Assembly (NCBI GenBank): GCA_004794655.1
Contig: SMMW01000622.1
Span: 1,550,001-1,614,000 of the forward strand
Direction: 5' to 3'
DNA length: 64,000 bases
Source of the DNA: Marisa cornuarietis
Lineage: Eukaryota; Mollusca; Gastropoda; Architaenioglossa; Ampullariidae
Below are positions 1 through 14,079 of the stretch, one piece after another. The notes beneath the pieces are model-generated. The model did no database searches and was not told where the DNA came from. It saw only the letters and a program-made list of their open reading frames with translations. Within the stretch, counting starts at the first letter, position 1. Every line of letters begins with the position of its first letter. The position numbers and the translations under genes were made by a program.

Positions 1-1591
1 GCTGGCTGGCTGGGTGGTGGTGGTGGTGGTGCCACGGCCTGCCGGCGTGGTCTGCGAATCAAACGGCGACTGCAACAATCCAACAGTCTGTATCAGCGAA
101 ACTGTGCAGCAGACGACCACGCTGGAGGCATGAGACGAGTGCGCCGAGCAGTTTGCAGATGGTTCCCCACCAGCAGTGGTCACCACAGATATCTTCCAAC
201 ATCAAAATGTTTTGCTTTTAAGTCAAAACAATCGAGATGAGAAAATTTACTAGAAAAAGTTTGTACTATCGAATCTGAATCTTCTGACAACAAGATGAAG
301 AGTGAGAAAGAAAGACAGTTTTGCTAAAAAAATTCAGTTGACTAGTTCAGAAAAACAGGAAAGATCGCGAAGTTCGCTCCACATGTTATGATGAGTCGTG
401 TCTTGAATAGTTCTGAAGGCTATCGTCGTTGTGGAGACCCTTCTTCAATCAAACTAACTTGTCGGATAATTTGATGTCCTTCGTTTCTGAGGGGTGTGAC
501 TATCTTCTGGGTAATTTTTTGTCGGCGCCGTTTAGTTTTTTTTTTCGTGCATGAATAGTTGACAAAGAAAAAACTAGCTTGCTTGGCAGAAACGTCTTCT
601 TCAAAGATGGTGGGTACGATGTTTGATTTTCATTCCTAACAGATACTCCTCAAAACATTTACAATATTTCTTGCTGACTTTAACAAATACAAACTCCCAT
701 GTTTTTCCAGCTTAACCTCGGGTAAAAGGGTTTTCATCTTTCTATCGCTCTCTAGGCGTACTTACAGAATGATGTGTTGTAATCTGTAATAACGAACTTT
801 CAGGACGTCAGCATTTTCCATCATTCCAGATGAGTTCAGGTTCTTTCTTCTCAAGTGGCTAATTTTACACCTTTTCACATTTTTAGTTGCTCTTTCACCT
901 ACGTAGTCTCCTCACTATTTATTTGCAGGCTGGGTGCAAGTTGTGAGCAGGCTGTATGCAAACTGTCTTGGTTATTTTCTGTGCGTGTCAGTCTAGCTAC
1001 TTTTCTTTGAATTTGTGTCCTTGTGTAGTCTGTCTACCTTTTCTTTCCTCACGCCAGTGTAATATATATATATATATAAACGTATGTATATATTGTGATT
1101 CATACCTACATATACACCCATATACATAATAAACGCTAGGTTTTATATCCCCGTATTAAAAATTCCTACATGGACTGAGATCAGCATTTAAAAAATAGTA
1201 ACAGCATGAACATCTCAGAATATTTACTGGCCATTAACATCTGCAGACATTGCACGGTTCAAGTCACTTGGATCCTGAAATTCTCAGTCACTGAAGGAAA
1301 GAGACCGACCCTTGTTATGAGGGATTCTGTACAATGTTCCTTTGCTGAGCAAACACTGGAGTGACAGGTGACCACGTCCTACAACATCACGTCAGAAAAA
1401 AAGAACAAAATTCAGGGATATCTACCATGTTCACCTGGCCATACTAACGACAGAAGTTCTTTCTCACCTACGACTACGAGAAACATCCTGCGTTAGCCGC
1501 ATCCAGACTGATATGATTCATTAGCCATATCGCAACTCTTTGCGTGTCCTGCTCCAGCACCAGCACCAGCACCAGACTTGAGGCTGTCGAT
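1..1591. other. Upstream/5' region of the receptor gene, no coding feature seen
   Basis: This stretch lies before the first credible start codon of the receptor. It holds a short GGT repeat near 17-31, several T- or A-rich runs and a TA microsatellite around 1063-1078. An in-frame stop (TGA at 1514) lies upstream of the receptor ATG, so the coding region does not extend further 5' in the same exon. The promoter and any 5' UTR exons are probably here or off the left edge, but I could not fix a TATA box or transcription start. Confidence 0.5.
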
Positions 1592-1949
1592 ATGCCAGTA
1601 GTCGAGGCAGTCTTCAACACCTCCACCTTGCTTGAGATAACGCTGACCGGTGCAGTGTCGCGAGGTCAAGGCCATGACCCCGCCGTGAACGCCAGTGACA
1701 ACAGCAGTGAGAGCGAGGCCTTCTACCCGCTGCTGAAGCAGTCGCCGTACATGATCTTGCTGTACTCACTGGCCTACGGCCTGGTCTTCGTCTCGGCGCT
1801 GGTGGGCAACGTCATGGTGATGGTGGTGGTCGGGAAGAACCCCGCCCTGCACAGCGTCACCAACTACTTCCTCGTCAACCTGGCGGTAGCCGACATCCTC
1901 GTCGCTCTCTTCTGTGTGCCCGTCAACCTCGTCGTCAATCTGTTTTCCG
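1592..1949 (+). CDS. Class A neuropeptide receptor (SIFamide/NPFF-like), coding exon 1 of 3
   Basis: This exon encodes residues 1-119 plus one base of codon 120 of a seven-transmembrane receptor expected in the plasma membrane. The start is the ATG at 1592, with G at -3. The open frame runs 16 codons further 5' but only from a GTG, and a stop lies at 1514. The N-terminus has no obvious signal peptide but has three N-glycosylation sequons (N9, N33, N37), as expected for an extracellular tail. TM1 spans about residues 52-78 with the GNV motif (N73 = 1.50). TM2 spans about 91-114 with NLAVAD (D101 = 2.50). The segment from VTNYFLVNLAVADILV to VNLVVNLF is typical of the SIFamide/NPFF/orexin-allatotropin receptor cluster. 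The exon ends at the donor TTTTCCG|GTGAGT. Family placement is from recalled sequence pattern, not a database search. Confidence 0.9.
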
Positions 1950-2320
1950 GTGAGTATCAACCTGTGTAACCCACGTCTCACCTTTGTTGTGTCTCCTACA
2001 TCTCTCACGATTGTTAACACGATGCCTGCCGATGTTAACATCACTCTATGTGGCCGAAGGATGCCTTTGTTTTTTTTTCGGTAAGTTAAGTGGTTTGGAT
2101 GATTTTATGCGTTTCGGTTGACCATTACTTTGACATCACTTAAGGTTCTGAGCAAGGAGCAGATTGTTGATTTCTGAAGCAGATTGTGCGCACATATAGT
2201 TGCACGTATAGAGAGATTATTAACAGCAATATTAAATTATTGAACAGCCAGTTGTAAAATTTTGTTATTCTTCTCAAAATTAATATTTAATTAATCAGTT
2301 AAATTTAAAGTTGGAAGTAC

Positions 2321-2498
2321 TTAAAGAATTAAATAATCAGTTTATTACATACGAAAGAGAATGGATTAGAGGTGTGCTGATTGCGAAAACTGTTGTACCT
2401 GAGGTGAAGTAATTAAAGAATTAAATAATCAGTTTTTTACATACGAAAGAGAATGGATTAGAGGTGTGCTGATTGCGAAAACTGTTGTACCTGAGGTG
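2321..2498. repeat. Tandem duplication, 92-bp unit, two copies
   Basis: The segment beginning TTAAAGAATTAAATAATCAG at 2321 is repeated at 2413, and the two copies are almost identical through CTGTTGTACCTGAGGTGA. The only difference I see inside the copied part is one base in the TTTATTAC/TTTTTTAC run. The near identity points to a recent slippage or unequal-exchange event. It has no coding content. Confidence 0.9.
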
Positions 2499-3527
2499 AC
2501 ACGACGTGTACAACGTTCTTTATTCTCTCTCCCTCGCATACCCTCCCCCCCACCATTACCTCACACCTTCCTTTTCAATAGGTTTCTTTGATTAAATGTC
2601 AGCTTTTCATCATCTGCAAACTTGTGGGTCTTTGACAGAGGAGCCGGCGAGACCGCGTGCGTCATCAGTCTTTGCTGTTTGTTTCAAACCGCCAGAGGGA
2701 TTTGTTCTAAACAAAATCGGAGACCTAATTAGCTTGCGGAACTGAAACAAAATGGCGAAAATCGATAGCTTCCCCCCCATCTGATCTCACAGCAGTCAAA
2801 CAGGAAGACAAACTTACCACACTTTGCATGATACTGGTTAATGTGTTCACTTTGTCGCCGCAGTTCTTCGGCAACAGTAATGTTTTTGAGAAGTTTGGGC
2901 AGGATCCTCCACACATCTTTGTCCTCACGTGATTATTCTGCCTCGTTCTCGCTCTCCCAATTTTCCTCGCTAAACTCGTCTGTTGCCTTGGTTACCAACC
3001 TCTACAGCTTACATGGATGGACGCAAACCAATTCACTTTTCTTCCTCGCTTTCTCTTCTTCTTCTTCTCTACTCCAGCACCGTTACTTTAGCATTGCTAT
3101 CCTCCTTTAGCATCGTTATCCCCCATCTAGTCTTGCTGTCCTAATAGTCATATATATTTCTTCCATTTTCACATGTGTGAACTCTTTGACTATGGTAAAA
3201 TATCTACCTCAGAACTAAACCTTCCAAAAGCTGCTTAGGTTTGCTCTTATTATTTTGTGATTTCACGTCGATCATCTGATCACAAATCCGTGACAGCATG
3301 AATGATTGAAGGACAAAGAAATGCAAGAAGAAGGGAGAAATGAAGGCGTTCATATTCTCGAGTCACTTGCTTGCTCTGTCAAATACTCACCCACCCACCT
3401 TAACCACCCATAAAATCAGAGTAGCTCGCATATTGTAATACATTTACCAGGAATTGCCAACACTTTATGCACCAGGTCAGAGAAAAGTCACGCTCTTTAA
3501 AACAAGGAAAGTCGGATCTGACTACGT

Positions 3528-3591
<64 letters not shown>

Positions 3592-6500
3592 TACGTGCAA
3601 GAGAGAGAGAAAGAAAGCCAATGTGTAGGAGTAGACCCCTTCTTTATGTGCATGTAGGCGGCCGTTGGCTGTGTCGACCAAAGCCTGGTGTCCGGCACAC
3701 GTAAATAAACAAGAAGCAGCGAAGAGGGTTTTTTTTGGAAAAGATCACCGCAACAGTTAAACATATCGGACGTGGGACGTTCCTGGGAGCCTTCCCTGGT
3801 CAGGAAGCACGTCCCTTCTCCCAAAGGCTGCAGGAGGAAAGAAGACATTTTGATAACCGCCAGCAATTATTCCATCGTCAAGGCGATGTGAAGAGAGAGT
3901 CATTAACTTAACAGCGGCAGATAGACTCGTTCGCTACCTTGAAAGGAAAAGTACTCTTGTGCTTCATGCAATCGATTGTTGCAGGCGCCGTGGCATCACT
4001 GTCCTGCACTTTGTTGGGGCGCTTATCTCCCCCTGTCCGCTTGCTGTCTGCCCACTCGCCATCACTTGACCGTCGCATTTACTGTAGGTGGCAGGTTGTT
4101 TCGGTGTAGCACTGCTGAGTCAATGTATGTTTTACGGGTATGTTCATCATCTGCTGGGTGTGTGTGTGTGTGTGGTTTACGACTGTAACGCATGATCTGG
4201 TAAACAGTCCGATCTATTCTCTGCCGTCCGATGTGGAGCGTTTGTCTTGTCTGATTCTTTAGACCACCATTTAGCGTGAATATTAGAGAAGTACATGGTA
4301 ACTGTTACAACAGCTAGAAACATGGTGAAGCGCTATCTGCCGTCATACCTAGGTATATATATATATATATCTATAGCAAGAAACATACTGACTCGGTTAA
4401 TAAAGTCGATCATCTTACCCCCAAACCTGAAACACGCTGCATGAGTGCTGGAAGTAAACAATGACAAAAATATACAGTGAACCGTTATATACTGTTATTT
4501 ATTGTTATCTACAACTAGGAAGATAGTTAAGCCGTTGTGGTTGTAGGTTATATGCCAAACCGAATTGCTTTATATTTCTCTTTGCGTTTCCTAACTTTGG
4601 CCGACTGTTTGTTTAGTTTCCTCTCGGCTTGGTGCTTTGTTGCATGCTACTAGAAGGGCTTTGCTAATTGTTTTCTCCGGGAGATGGGAAATGTCCAGTT
4701 CGTTTTTAACACAAATCGTAAACTTGGGCTGCAGTCTGTGTTTCGCTGTATAATGGCAGCCGGTGACAGGAGCATCCCGTTACATGTTTGAAAGCGCCAT
4801 GTTGTTTTAGCGGGATGCCTTGCATGCGGAGTTCTTTCACCTCCTGACTATCTCCACCCGTTCTTGAGGCAACCCTCTTGTTTTCAAAAACCTTTACAAA
4901 AAGACTTTTTAAAAAACTGCCACACGTAGGTCTGAAGAATCTCCCAGTCCAGCCCTTAAAAGATTCGATCCACGTGTAGGATCCAGTCTGGACTGTGAAA
5001 CGTGCCATGGGATTCCAAATCCTGGACCTGGCTATCAATCAACACAGCAACGGTTTATATCAGCATCGGTCTCAACTACATTTAACAACCAGTGACAAGA
5101 TATTATGCCTCCCCATGCCTATCAGAAGCTTAGTAGACAGTAATATACCCTCCACAAAGCCTTGGCCTGATCCCTGTCCGCGTCAGATGTAAAAGCCTTT
5201 AAGACTGAGAGTGTGTATGTGTGGGGTGGGGGGTATATTGCGTTGTAAAGACTCCAGTCACAGGAATAATCAACACCTCGAACTCAAACACAAAAAAGAA
5301 GAAATGTTTAAAATAGTGACCATGATCATGAAAACGTAAACAAAGGCCTTTAAGAAACGAACATGTGGAATGTTTGACTAAGTTGTGAAAGTTGACTGTC
5401 GAGGTCGCAAAAACCAGGGGTTTGGGGGGACAACGCTCGTGACACAGGAGTTTTGGTTGAGACCTTGAAATAATGAAAACTTGTTTGCCAATGTACTGGT
5501 CAAAGTACGACCATGAGTACAAGGCCTTAAGGCGCCGAATGTTTGAAGATTGCGCGCTTTGCCAGATTAACAGCCGCTTTTACACACAAGTTACAGCGAT
5601 GTGAAGAACACATTAAACATAAATAATTTAGTTTACAAATTAACACTCGCTATTGATTACAGCTGTATAGCGTGAATTTTGCCAAAGAATTTCTCATCAA
5701 CGGTTGATGTAAGAGGCTATAAGATCATATATATTTACATTAAAAATATATATATTTTTTTTTTGCAATCTCTCGATTCCTGTAAGAAATGGAATCCTCT
5801 CGGTCTCTGTGGTGAAACACTACACTCACTGACTGACGGAAAGATGGAGCTAACTACTGATACATCAACTGTGTGAGAGAGACAGACGGCAGAGAGACAG
5901 AGAGATGTGCATTGTGATGGTTTATTTGTCCAAAAAATAAAAAGCAAACCTTTGAAAGACATGCTGAGTGGAACTGTTAAAAAAAATTGTTAAAGATGCT
6001 CCACGTGAAGGTGGACAGCTCCTCGTTTCAGCCGCCATTGTGACGTAAGGCTTGGCGAGCAGCATTAGCAGCGAGTGGTTATAGACAGCAACATGTCGAG
6101 ATTACTGCTTTCTATAAATAATCACTACAGCTCTCCCTTTCCCCCCCCCCTAACAAAGCTGGTGCTTTTGCGTCGCTCAGGAACCGACCTCAGATGCCTC
6201 CAGGCTTCAGATCCCCACCTCGGCGGTGATGTGTCGTGTGTTGTGGCTCCTTAGTGGCCCACGGGCCCTGCGTGTGAGAGAGCAAACTAATCGGCTGACA
6301 GGAGGCCTCACAGCCTTTTTTTGTGCCGCCGTCATTGGTAGACTCAACTGTACATGCAATATGCGTTACTAAGGAGTTAATAACCTGTGTAGGTGACGCT
6401 GGACCCGAGGAGGAAAAAGCAGACGCCCCGTTGGCAAGAACAAGTTGCTGCCACGCAAACGTCCTAATAAATGTCTTGTGGCTGGACTAGAAATGTGAAA

Positions 6501-8275
6501 ATATTAATTACCATACTTTCTAACTATTAAAATAAAATTTCTAAAAATAGAATTTTTCTGGCAGTCTTTATTATTTTCAACTTAATTTCATCATCTTGTC
6601 ACCCTCCCTCCCTCACTCTCTTTCTTTTTTCTCCTTTCCTTCACTCACATAAATTATAGATAATACTTGTCTGGAAATTAGTTTCTACACATAATATAAT
6701 ACATGCTATGTGTATAGGTTTTGTGAGGAAAGCAGATATTCTTGTTGCGAAGTGGGTGCAGTGTTTTTCTAATGATTGGGAAAAGCTCGGTACAAGATAC
6801 GTCTTTCTGAAGCCACATAATAGTAGTAAAAGTACACAGATACATCCTACTCTCGAGCATTTACATCAGCCAACGTCCTACCTTTACACAAATCACCATT
6901 TTAACAAGCCAGCTATTTATTTTATTTTATTCATTTCGTTTTTACTATTTTTGGGGGAAAGAATGAACGATGTGCTTGGGAGCATTCTAGAGCGACTTTT
7001 AGAAGTCTTTTGGGCATTAAATGCCAGTGTAGAAAAAAGTTACATGGGTTCTCCTTACATGACCCATGCCGTGCCTAACGTCAACAGCACGTCCTTATGG
7101 CAAGTCCCACGCGTCAAAAATCACGTCTGACACCAAGAAAGATGTCTGCACGTGACTGTGGCTGACACCGCTACCATACAAGGATGTTGTCACTGTCTGT
7201 GTACTTTTTCTTTCCTTTTTTCGTTTCTTTCATTCATCTGTGTCCTTATCTGTAGCGACTACAGATTAATTCTATAATCCATTAATTATTGCTTTTATTA
7301 TTTATTCTAGTAATTATATCAATATTCTCAATTTTTTGCCTCTGTAACGTCCTAGTCTATAACCCTTTAATTATTATCATTAGCTGGTCCATCCAGTTCA
7401 GTAAGAAATTCCCCACTTCTTTCCTTCTTTAGCAAAAAAGTTTTTTTTTTATTTTGTTACTTTTATGTGCTGTTTAGCATCTATGTAATCTGTCTGGTCA
7501 CGCTCTTAAAATAGCCTCGTGAGGTGATGAATGTGGCCCATTAAACATTTGGTTTAAAAAAAAATATGTCTTTCCAAAACGTTTCGTGGTTTCGACCTTG
7601 TGACTTGTGAATGTTACTGTGTGCGAATGAATGCAGCTGCTTGAACTATGAATGTATGAGTCTGTTTGACGGATACGAATATGTTGTGGTATTGTTTTGT
7701 GCTTTCATATTGCGCTGTCCCCAACTTCCCTCTGGGATAAATAAAGTCATCTTAACGAATACCTCCGTTTCGTTCTTAATGCCACCTCCACCAATGACTC
7801 AACACAGATGTCAGGGTCGTGCGTGGATACATTGACACTGCCAAGGCCTTAGCCAATGGGAGAGCAGAGAATATAGAGTTAATTAGGTATAAATTATAGT
7901 GAGGTCACGATTAGACCTTTCTGTGCATAGGGATATTTGTAAGTGTATGCATCGAGTATGGACGAGGGGCAACATCTTGAGTATTATTTGGCGCTGATAT
8001 TTATTTTCTTTTAATTCCACTTTACTATCCGGCTAATTTGCGACTAAGCTTCTCTTTTAACCAGAAAAATTTGTAGCAAACGATATAAAAGCTTAGTGAA
8101 ACATGTGAGGTGTATATAAATGATCTAAAAACACGGTCTGACCAATATGTTTCAAGCAAAACAGTAAACAGAGAGAAAGTCTGAAGATGGTAAAGCGAGC
8201 AGATTTGTAGTTCATCTGCTGGACCTTGTCACAGAGACATCAGCAACACACTAACCTCTTCTTTTTTGTCCTTAG
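2499..8275. other. Intronic non-coding sequence
   Basis: Apart from the TG tract at 3529-3590 and short TA runs near 4351-4369 and 5729-5756, I see no gene, RNA gene or clear transposon here. The open frames are short and several exist only because a simple repeat lacks stop codons. Confidence 0.5.
3529..3590. repeat. (TG)n microsatellite
   Basis: An uninterrupted TG run of about 30 units, followed by GTACGTGC and a GAGA/GAAA-rich stretch. The open frames across it on both strands are artefacts of the dinucleotide repeat. Confidence 0.97.
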
Positions 8276-10456
8276 CGCGAACTTCTTCCCTTTCTATGCA
8301 AAAAAGCGCTCATAGAAAACAACAGCAACAAAAAAAGAGTGGAGGCACCTTTAACACTGATGTGTTTGATAGCTGCACCATGCCACTGCACAGAACTGAA
8401 GTCGAGAAATTTCGATTGACACAAGCAGTTTTTCTTTATAGTACAGTACATCAGAAGTACGGAGTGACAGCCAGAGGCTGCACACAGGTTACTAAACCGG
8501 TCCTTGACAATTTTTCTGATGCAGTGATGAAAGAATTGGAAATCGACATGTCCTCGCAGCTTAATCTGGAGAATGGAATAGAAGAAATAGAGTAAAGAAG
8601 TAAAAATGGCCTGTTTCTTGCAAGGTTCCGTACAATGTCGTCAAAATTGTGCATTACGAGGAAGAACGTGTAAGGGTTATGGAAGGGACATAATTATTTC
8701 TTCGAAAGATTCAAAGTAGTCTTTGTGCATTCAGAGCGAAGCACATTTAATCAGGGTCTAAGCAATTATTCAGGCAGGTGCTTAGAAATCATTTAGTCAG
8801 GTACTTAGTAATCATTTTCCCGACAAGCTTCTTCGTCTGTCAAAGCTTTGTGACCCAGAACTAAAAAGTGAAGGAAACTTTAGCTTTGCAATCACCACAG
8901 CTGATCAGCTGGAATTGCAATTTATCAGCGTGCATTAGCAATTATTAGCGAGCGCTCAAACGAAACAAATACGAATGATTAATCATATTTCTCTCTTGTC
9001 TGAGGTCTGTGTGGTGTGCGGTGAAAGTGCGTTGTTTTGACGTGACTGGGGAAGTTTTGCGAAGCCATTTTGCCGGGTTCATGTGAAATAAGGGAATAAG
9101 GTGAGGGTAGCGACCTGGACAAGGGGGGTTGGGGAAGGGACACCGGGACACGCCAGACGCGTCCCATGCAGGTGCGCGGAGTCTTCATTGGTCGTCAGGC
9201 ACGTGTGGCAAGAACGTGGACTTGCGGGACGCTGACGCCCGCTGAAGCTGCAGTCTCGAACCCTTCCCGGCATTGCATGATGATCAGTCACGTGGCGCTA
9301 AAGTCATGATGAAGGTGTGTGACATGACAACATCAGGGTCCAGCCATGATTACGTACCGTTGTAAACCTGGTGAGATCAACCAGTCTGTATGCTGTTCAT
9401 AAATGTTATTTTTACCATGTTGTTCCAGAACATTCTGCACCTCTTCAGCAGTTTAGAACCCATACCTCAACAGCAAATACATCTTTTAAAAGAAAAGAAA
9501 CAAAACACAATAAATAAAACAAAACACAATAAGATGGATCTTATTGTGAACACCTCTTGTGCAAACTTGTCTTCACCCAGAACAAGATCTGTTGGAAAGG
9601 CAGCAGTGGACACACTGTTCCTGACCTTTGCTGCTGTGAGAAAGCCAAATTCTTCCTACCAGTCGTGCGTAAGGACCATCAATCATCATCATGTTTTAGC
9701 CAGATTTTTCGTGTAGAACTCTCTGCTTACAGGCTGAAAAGGAGGTCTTATTGCCGTATTTATATTTTAACCCACCAGTCAGTGGCACGCAGCGGAAACG
9801 TCTAAGGCCGATATCGAGACTGTAAAAATAATGGGCAGACTCTTCAGAAGACTATAAACCATGCTGAACCATGCTGATATCTGGGTTACTTGAGACATTC
9901 TTTCTTCACATTTACCTGTAACGTCTCTACCTTCACTGAACTGTAAAAAATTCACGACCTTTTAATTGCAATACTATTTCAGTCCTGTAACGGTCTGTTT
10001 CTTAATTTTTACTTTATTTTTCGCTTTTTCTTTAAATTGATTTGCACTTTTGATTATCTTGTATGCACTGTGACGCCTGTCTTCTTCTGTGCATTCAGAT
10101 CTGTTCTCAGGCATGCTTTTCTGTCGCCACGAATGACACCTATTGTTTAAGGTCTTGCTCTTTACAAAGATTCGAATTTTCACAGGACTCGCTTGATCAG
10201 TGCAATTGAATTTATCAGCAGAATGCAACAACAGGATCCAGTCAGAAGCAGTTTGGTGTGTAGGCAAGTTACAGCTTACCTTAGTCACGTGATCTGTTTC
10301 CCCCCGTGCAAAGAACCTCATTTCCCTTCTTCCGCTCTTTTAGTTTCCTCCCACGGAAGGGAGGGACTGTTGCTGATACAAGCGGTCCAGAAGATTGGCT
10401 GGGAAAGCATCACGTGTGATTGGTTTGTGTGTGCGCTCAGAGGGATGGGGGCCACC

Positions 10457-10457
<1 letters not shown>

Positions 10458-10500
<43 letters not shown>
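10458..10500. repeat. (CA)n microsatellite
   Basis: An uninterrupted CA run of about 21 units. It is the origin of the His-Thr or Cys-Val runs in the overlapping open frames. Confidence 0.96.
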
Positions 10501-10503
<3 letters not shown>

Positions 10504-10568
10504 CTGTAACGGACTTCAGGCGACGCAGAGAATCGGGTGCCACACTGCGGGCTCACCCAGCCTGCATT

Positions 10569-10663
10569 ACAAGGTACCTGTGACATATTGAGACTGATGC
10601 GCACGCAGCCTGCACCGCGGCCTGTGTATCGTTACAAAGTACATGTGACATTGAGACTGATGC
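10569..10663. repeat. Short direct repeat, about 65-bp period
   Basis: ACAAGGTACCTGTGACAT at 10569 recurs as ACAAAGTACATGTGACAT at 10634, and both are followed by TTGAGACTGATGC. Two diverged copies with no coding content. Confidence 0.75.
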
Positions 10664-11444
10664 CCACCAGGCCGCAGCACTTAAGGTCACCCTGTGATGT
10701 TTTTATGTACGCCATTTCCGGAGCTGGTTTCTTTGATAAATATTCTTCACGGGTCGCTGTAAAAGTCCCTGAAGCTAACGGACCTAGGAGAGGCAAGCTT
10801 GGACTGCAGTTATTTCCTGAACCAGACTGTGATCAAAGCGGAAATGATCCATTAAACACACTACGAGGGGTTACAAGCGCACGGCACAAAGGAAAACCAC
10901 GCGGCGTCGCGAAATAAACACGAGAGTTTTCGAGATAGACCATTTACGTGACTTTGACAGAACTTTACCCTTTTTCCATTAGATTGAAGTAATGCAACAA
11001 TTGTGGGAACTGAATCTAGTACTGGAGCCACAAAACATTGCCTACTTCCCTTCCGACTGAACGTGTGTATGGGGGACAAACGGTGATATACTTACAAATA
11101 AAAAAAAGGTGAAGTCTCCACAGCCTGGAATGTAAGCAGCTAACAGTTGTTTGGCTGTCAGCTTTGACGTATGTTCGACTTAAGGGAGACAGAAACCATA
11201 TCAGATTTATGAGTCGTCGTGGAAATATGAAAGGCTATTGCTATCATATCAGATTGTAGGTCTACAGCTGTCAGGATCTTGTTCGTTTTTTTCAATAATA
11301 TTTTCCAAGTATGCCACTTTTTCATCTGACAATTAAAGATTTTTTTTTAATTCATATCACAATATAGTACAGCAATGCAATACACTAACATAGCTCCCAC
11401 ATAGATAAGAAAAAAAAGAAACAAATCATACACACACACACACG

Positions 11445-11494
<50 letters not shown>

Positions 11495-14079
11495 CACACT
11501 TTTACATATTCTTCCCTCATTTCTTCTACTTTTGCTTGATTACAATGCACAAATAAAATTGCATTACATAAAATAAAATAAAAATTCTTTTAACTTAATT
11601 ATCTTCGCAGATGTATATGTGCTAAATTTTATCTGCATATTTTAACTGATTTTAAACTATTTTAAACACACTAAAGATAGTTGATAAAGGCATGGCGAAA
11701 TAGAGAAACAGAAGTGGGTAAGGAAAAAGAAGCTGAGGGGGACGCAAATACTGAGCTCAGAGAGATGGAGGAAAGGAGGTCGCCACTGACGTTTTCAAGA
11801 CTAATTTGTTTCCGTGACAGCCCAGCACGGATCACCCAGGCCCAACCCCAGCACTGGCAGCCACCTTCACGACAATCACTGTGGCCTTGTGCTCAGTCCG
11901 GTGTGCAAGCATCAGTCATGAGAGTGCAACTTCCTGATAAGCAGGCCACAAACAGGACGTTCAAATCGTCCTTCTGAGTGATGATGGTATTGTGCAATTT
12001 TTAATTGGACAGGTTCACTATTTTGGGACTTTGCAGTCTTTTAATGAGGTCGAAAATGTCTGTAAAACAAAAGACATTTGAAAAGTCGTGAAGATTTTCC
12101 TTGAAAATTGCTGAAAGGATAATAATATATAAAATGTCGAAGTCGCAAATCTGAAATACCGATAATTAATTTGCCCATAGAGACTCCAGCAGCTAGATTT
12201 TATTTTAGGGGAAAAGAGAGTGTGTTCCTTCACTGGGCTCCTAGCAACTTGCTGTATTCCCAGTGTATGCTCTATATATCATATGACACCGCAGCCTGTC
12301 GCAGTTGGCGCAAGTGATGCTGACATTTGTCTGTGAAGGAAACGTGGCATTCAACAGCCCCTTTAACCTGAGCTCATTATCAACGTAAGCAGTCAACATT
12401 GAAAGAAATGGGTTCATTGGTTCCCAACTTCACGAATTAGTCATAAAGCCAAACTGCAGCAGCACACAACAGAGATCAGGTTAAAAGGAAACCTTGCAAA
12501 ATAAACGTTCCAAAGTTTCGTCGATCGAAATTTGCTATGATTGGTGCCACCTGCAGGAAAAGCCGATTGGACCCCGCGCTTAGCATAAACCAGTCTATTT
12601 TTAGCCCCTGATCCTGACATTAGTACATCGTTGACGTCAGCAAAGTCCGACAATTACAGCATGCCACAGATTGCCGCCCCTGTTTAGGTCTTGCATGTTA
12701 CGGTAATTCTTGTTTGTGTTGCTACACCTCACAAAGTTTTATTATCTGCCTTTTCAAACTGTGCTAATCGGTGTGACGAAGTGATACACTTTAGTAATGT
12801 TTATGGAGATAGATTAAATACCCGAAAGTCCTTTTTAGAACTGTTTACATTTCAGTCATTTAGCGAGTGAATTATGAAGACCGAACAGACCGAAAAAAAG
12901 AAAAGAAGTCATTTAGATATGTGGAAAGGAAGGCAATATGATAGATACAGAGTGAGAGCTATAGAGTAACTCTGAAGGTAATAACATTATAAATATAGTA
13001 TTGATGTCAAGTGGAAAAAATAATTTCTCAGCTCCTTCCCAAAAAAAAAAATCTAATACCACAAATTTCCCTAGTAATTTTACATTCGCTGATATGACTT
13101 AATCCTAATCACTACAAAACGAAAAGTGCACAATAAATATTTTTCTTGTCTTTTATTGTTCGTGTCTGGCACAGCAATCAGCTTATCACCAGTCTGGTTG
13201 GAACTGGGAGTTGGGAGAATTTATAACTCTTTATGGTCACCTGGCAATTAGAAGATTTAACAGGAATTCTTCACCAGAAGCATATCAGAGTAACCCCCCC
13301 CCCCAAAAAAAAAAACAACAACAACAACCCCAATCAAGCTCCTACCTTGAAAGAAATTGTTTCTCAAGACAATTTCCTGTATCGTTGTACAACGAGGATC
13401 AAAAACCCAAAGCATGCCAACAGATTTTTTCTGCTGCCAAAGCTGGCTGCAAGCTGTTCATGTACAGTGGACAGTTAATGCTGAGCATTATCTCACTCAT
13501 TATACTCCTGTGTCTGGGCGCCTGGTGTTCCTGATCACTGTTCAGTTGCCTTTTGCATGTTATCTTCATACGGCTAAAGCCTATGAACCCTGACAGTGCT
13601 CGCTTCTACAATAAGTAATATCTGGAATAAACACCCAGCGACCGGAAAATATTTCTGGCCCGCTTTGTACGGATTACGTTAAACATGGGCTTATCTCGAA
13701 GATTCTCGGCTTATCTCGGGGAACCTTAAGTAGTCTCGTCAAGGCTACTCGTCACCTCGGCCTACGTCGGCTGAAAAACAAAGGAAGCGAACTGAAGGAG
13801 TCCCCCGCTCCCTCCGTCTCGCTAAGCCAAGGCTAGACAGGAAGAGCTGACTGCGCATGTCCAGATAATGCAATTCCTGGACGTGCAGCACACACCTTCT
13901 TGATAGCAGCGGGAATGTTTTGTGCGGGTTCTCTTGGTGGACTTGTCATAAATCATGATTACTTTCTGTTTATAGGTGATACAACAGATCTTGGATGAAG
14001 CATTCTCAGGAATATATCAGGAATGTGGAGTAATTTTCAAAAACAGATTTTCGTTTTATAGACCTATTATGTAGAGTAC
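10664..14079. other. Intronic non-coding sequence
   Basis: Other than the CA tract at 11430-11492 I see no recognisable feature. The longest open frames (for example 11681-11977 +) resemble no family I know, and their composition matches the surrounding DNA. Confidence 0.45.
11430..11492. repeat. (CA)n microsatellite with CACG interruptions
   Basis: A CA run of about 30 units, interrupted near its left end by CACGCACGCA. Confidence 0.96.

Noticed and set aside
1544..1591. Sixteen-codon N-terminal extension of the receptor from a GTG
   Set aside because: Nuclear animal genes start at ATG. The first in-frame ATG after the upstream stop is at 1592, so the extension was left out.
3400..3866. 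Open frames of 60-115 codons across the TG tract on both strands
   Set aside because: They exist only because dinucleotide repeats lack stop codons. The same applies to frames over the CA, GTCT and CTTT tracts elsewhere in the window.
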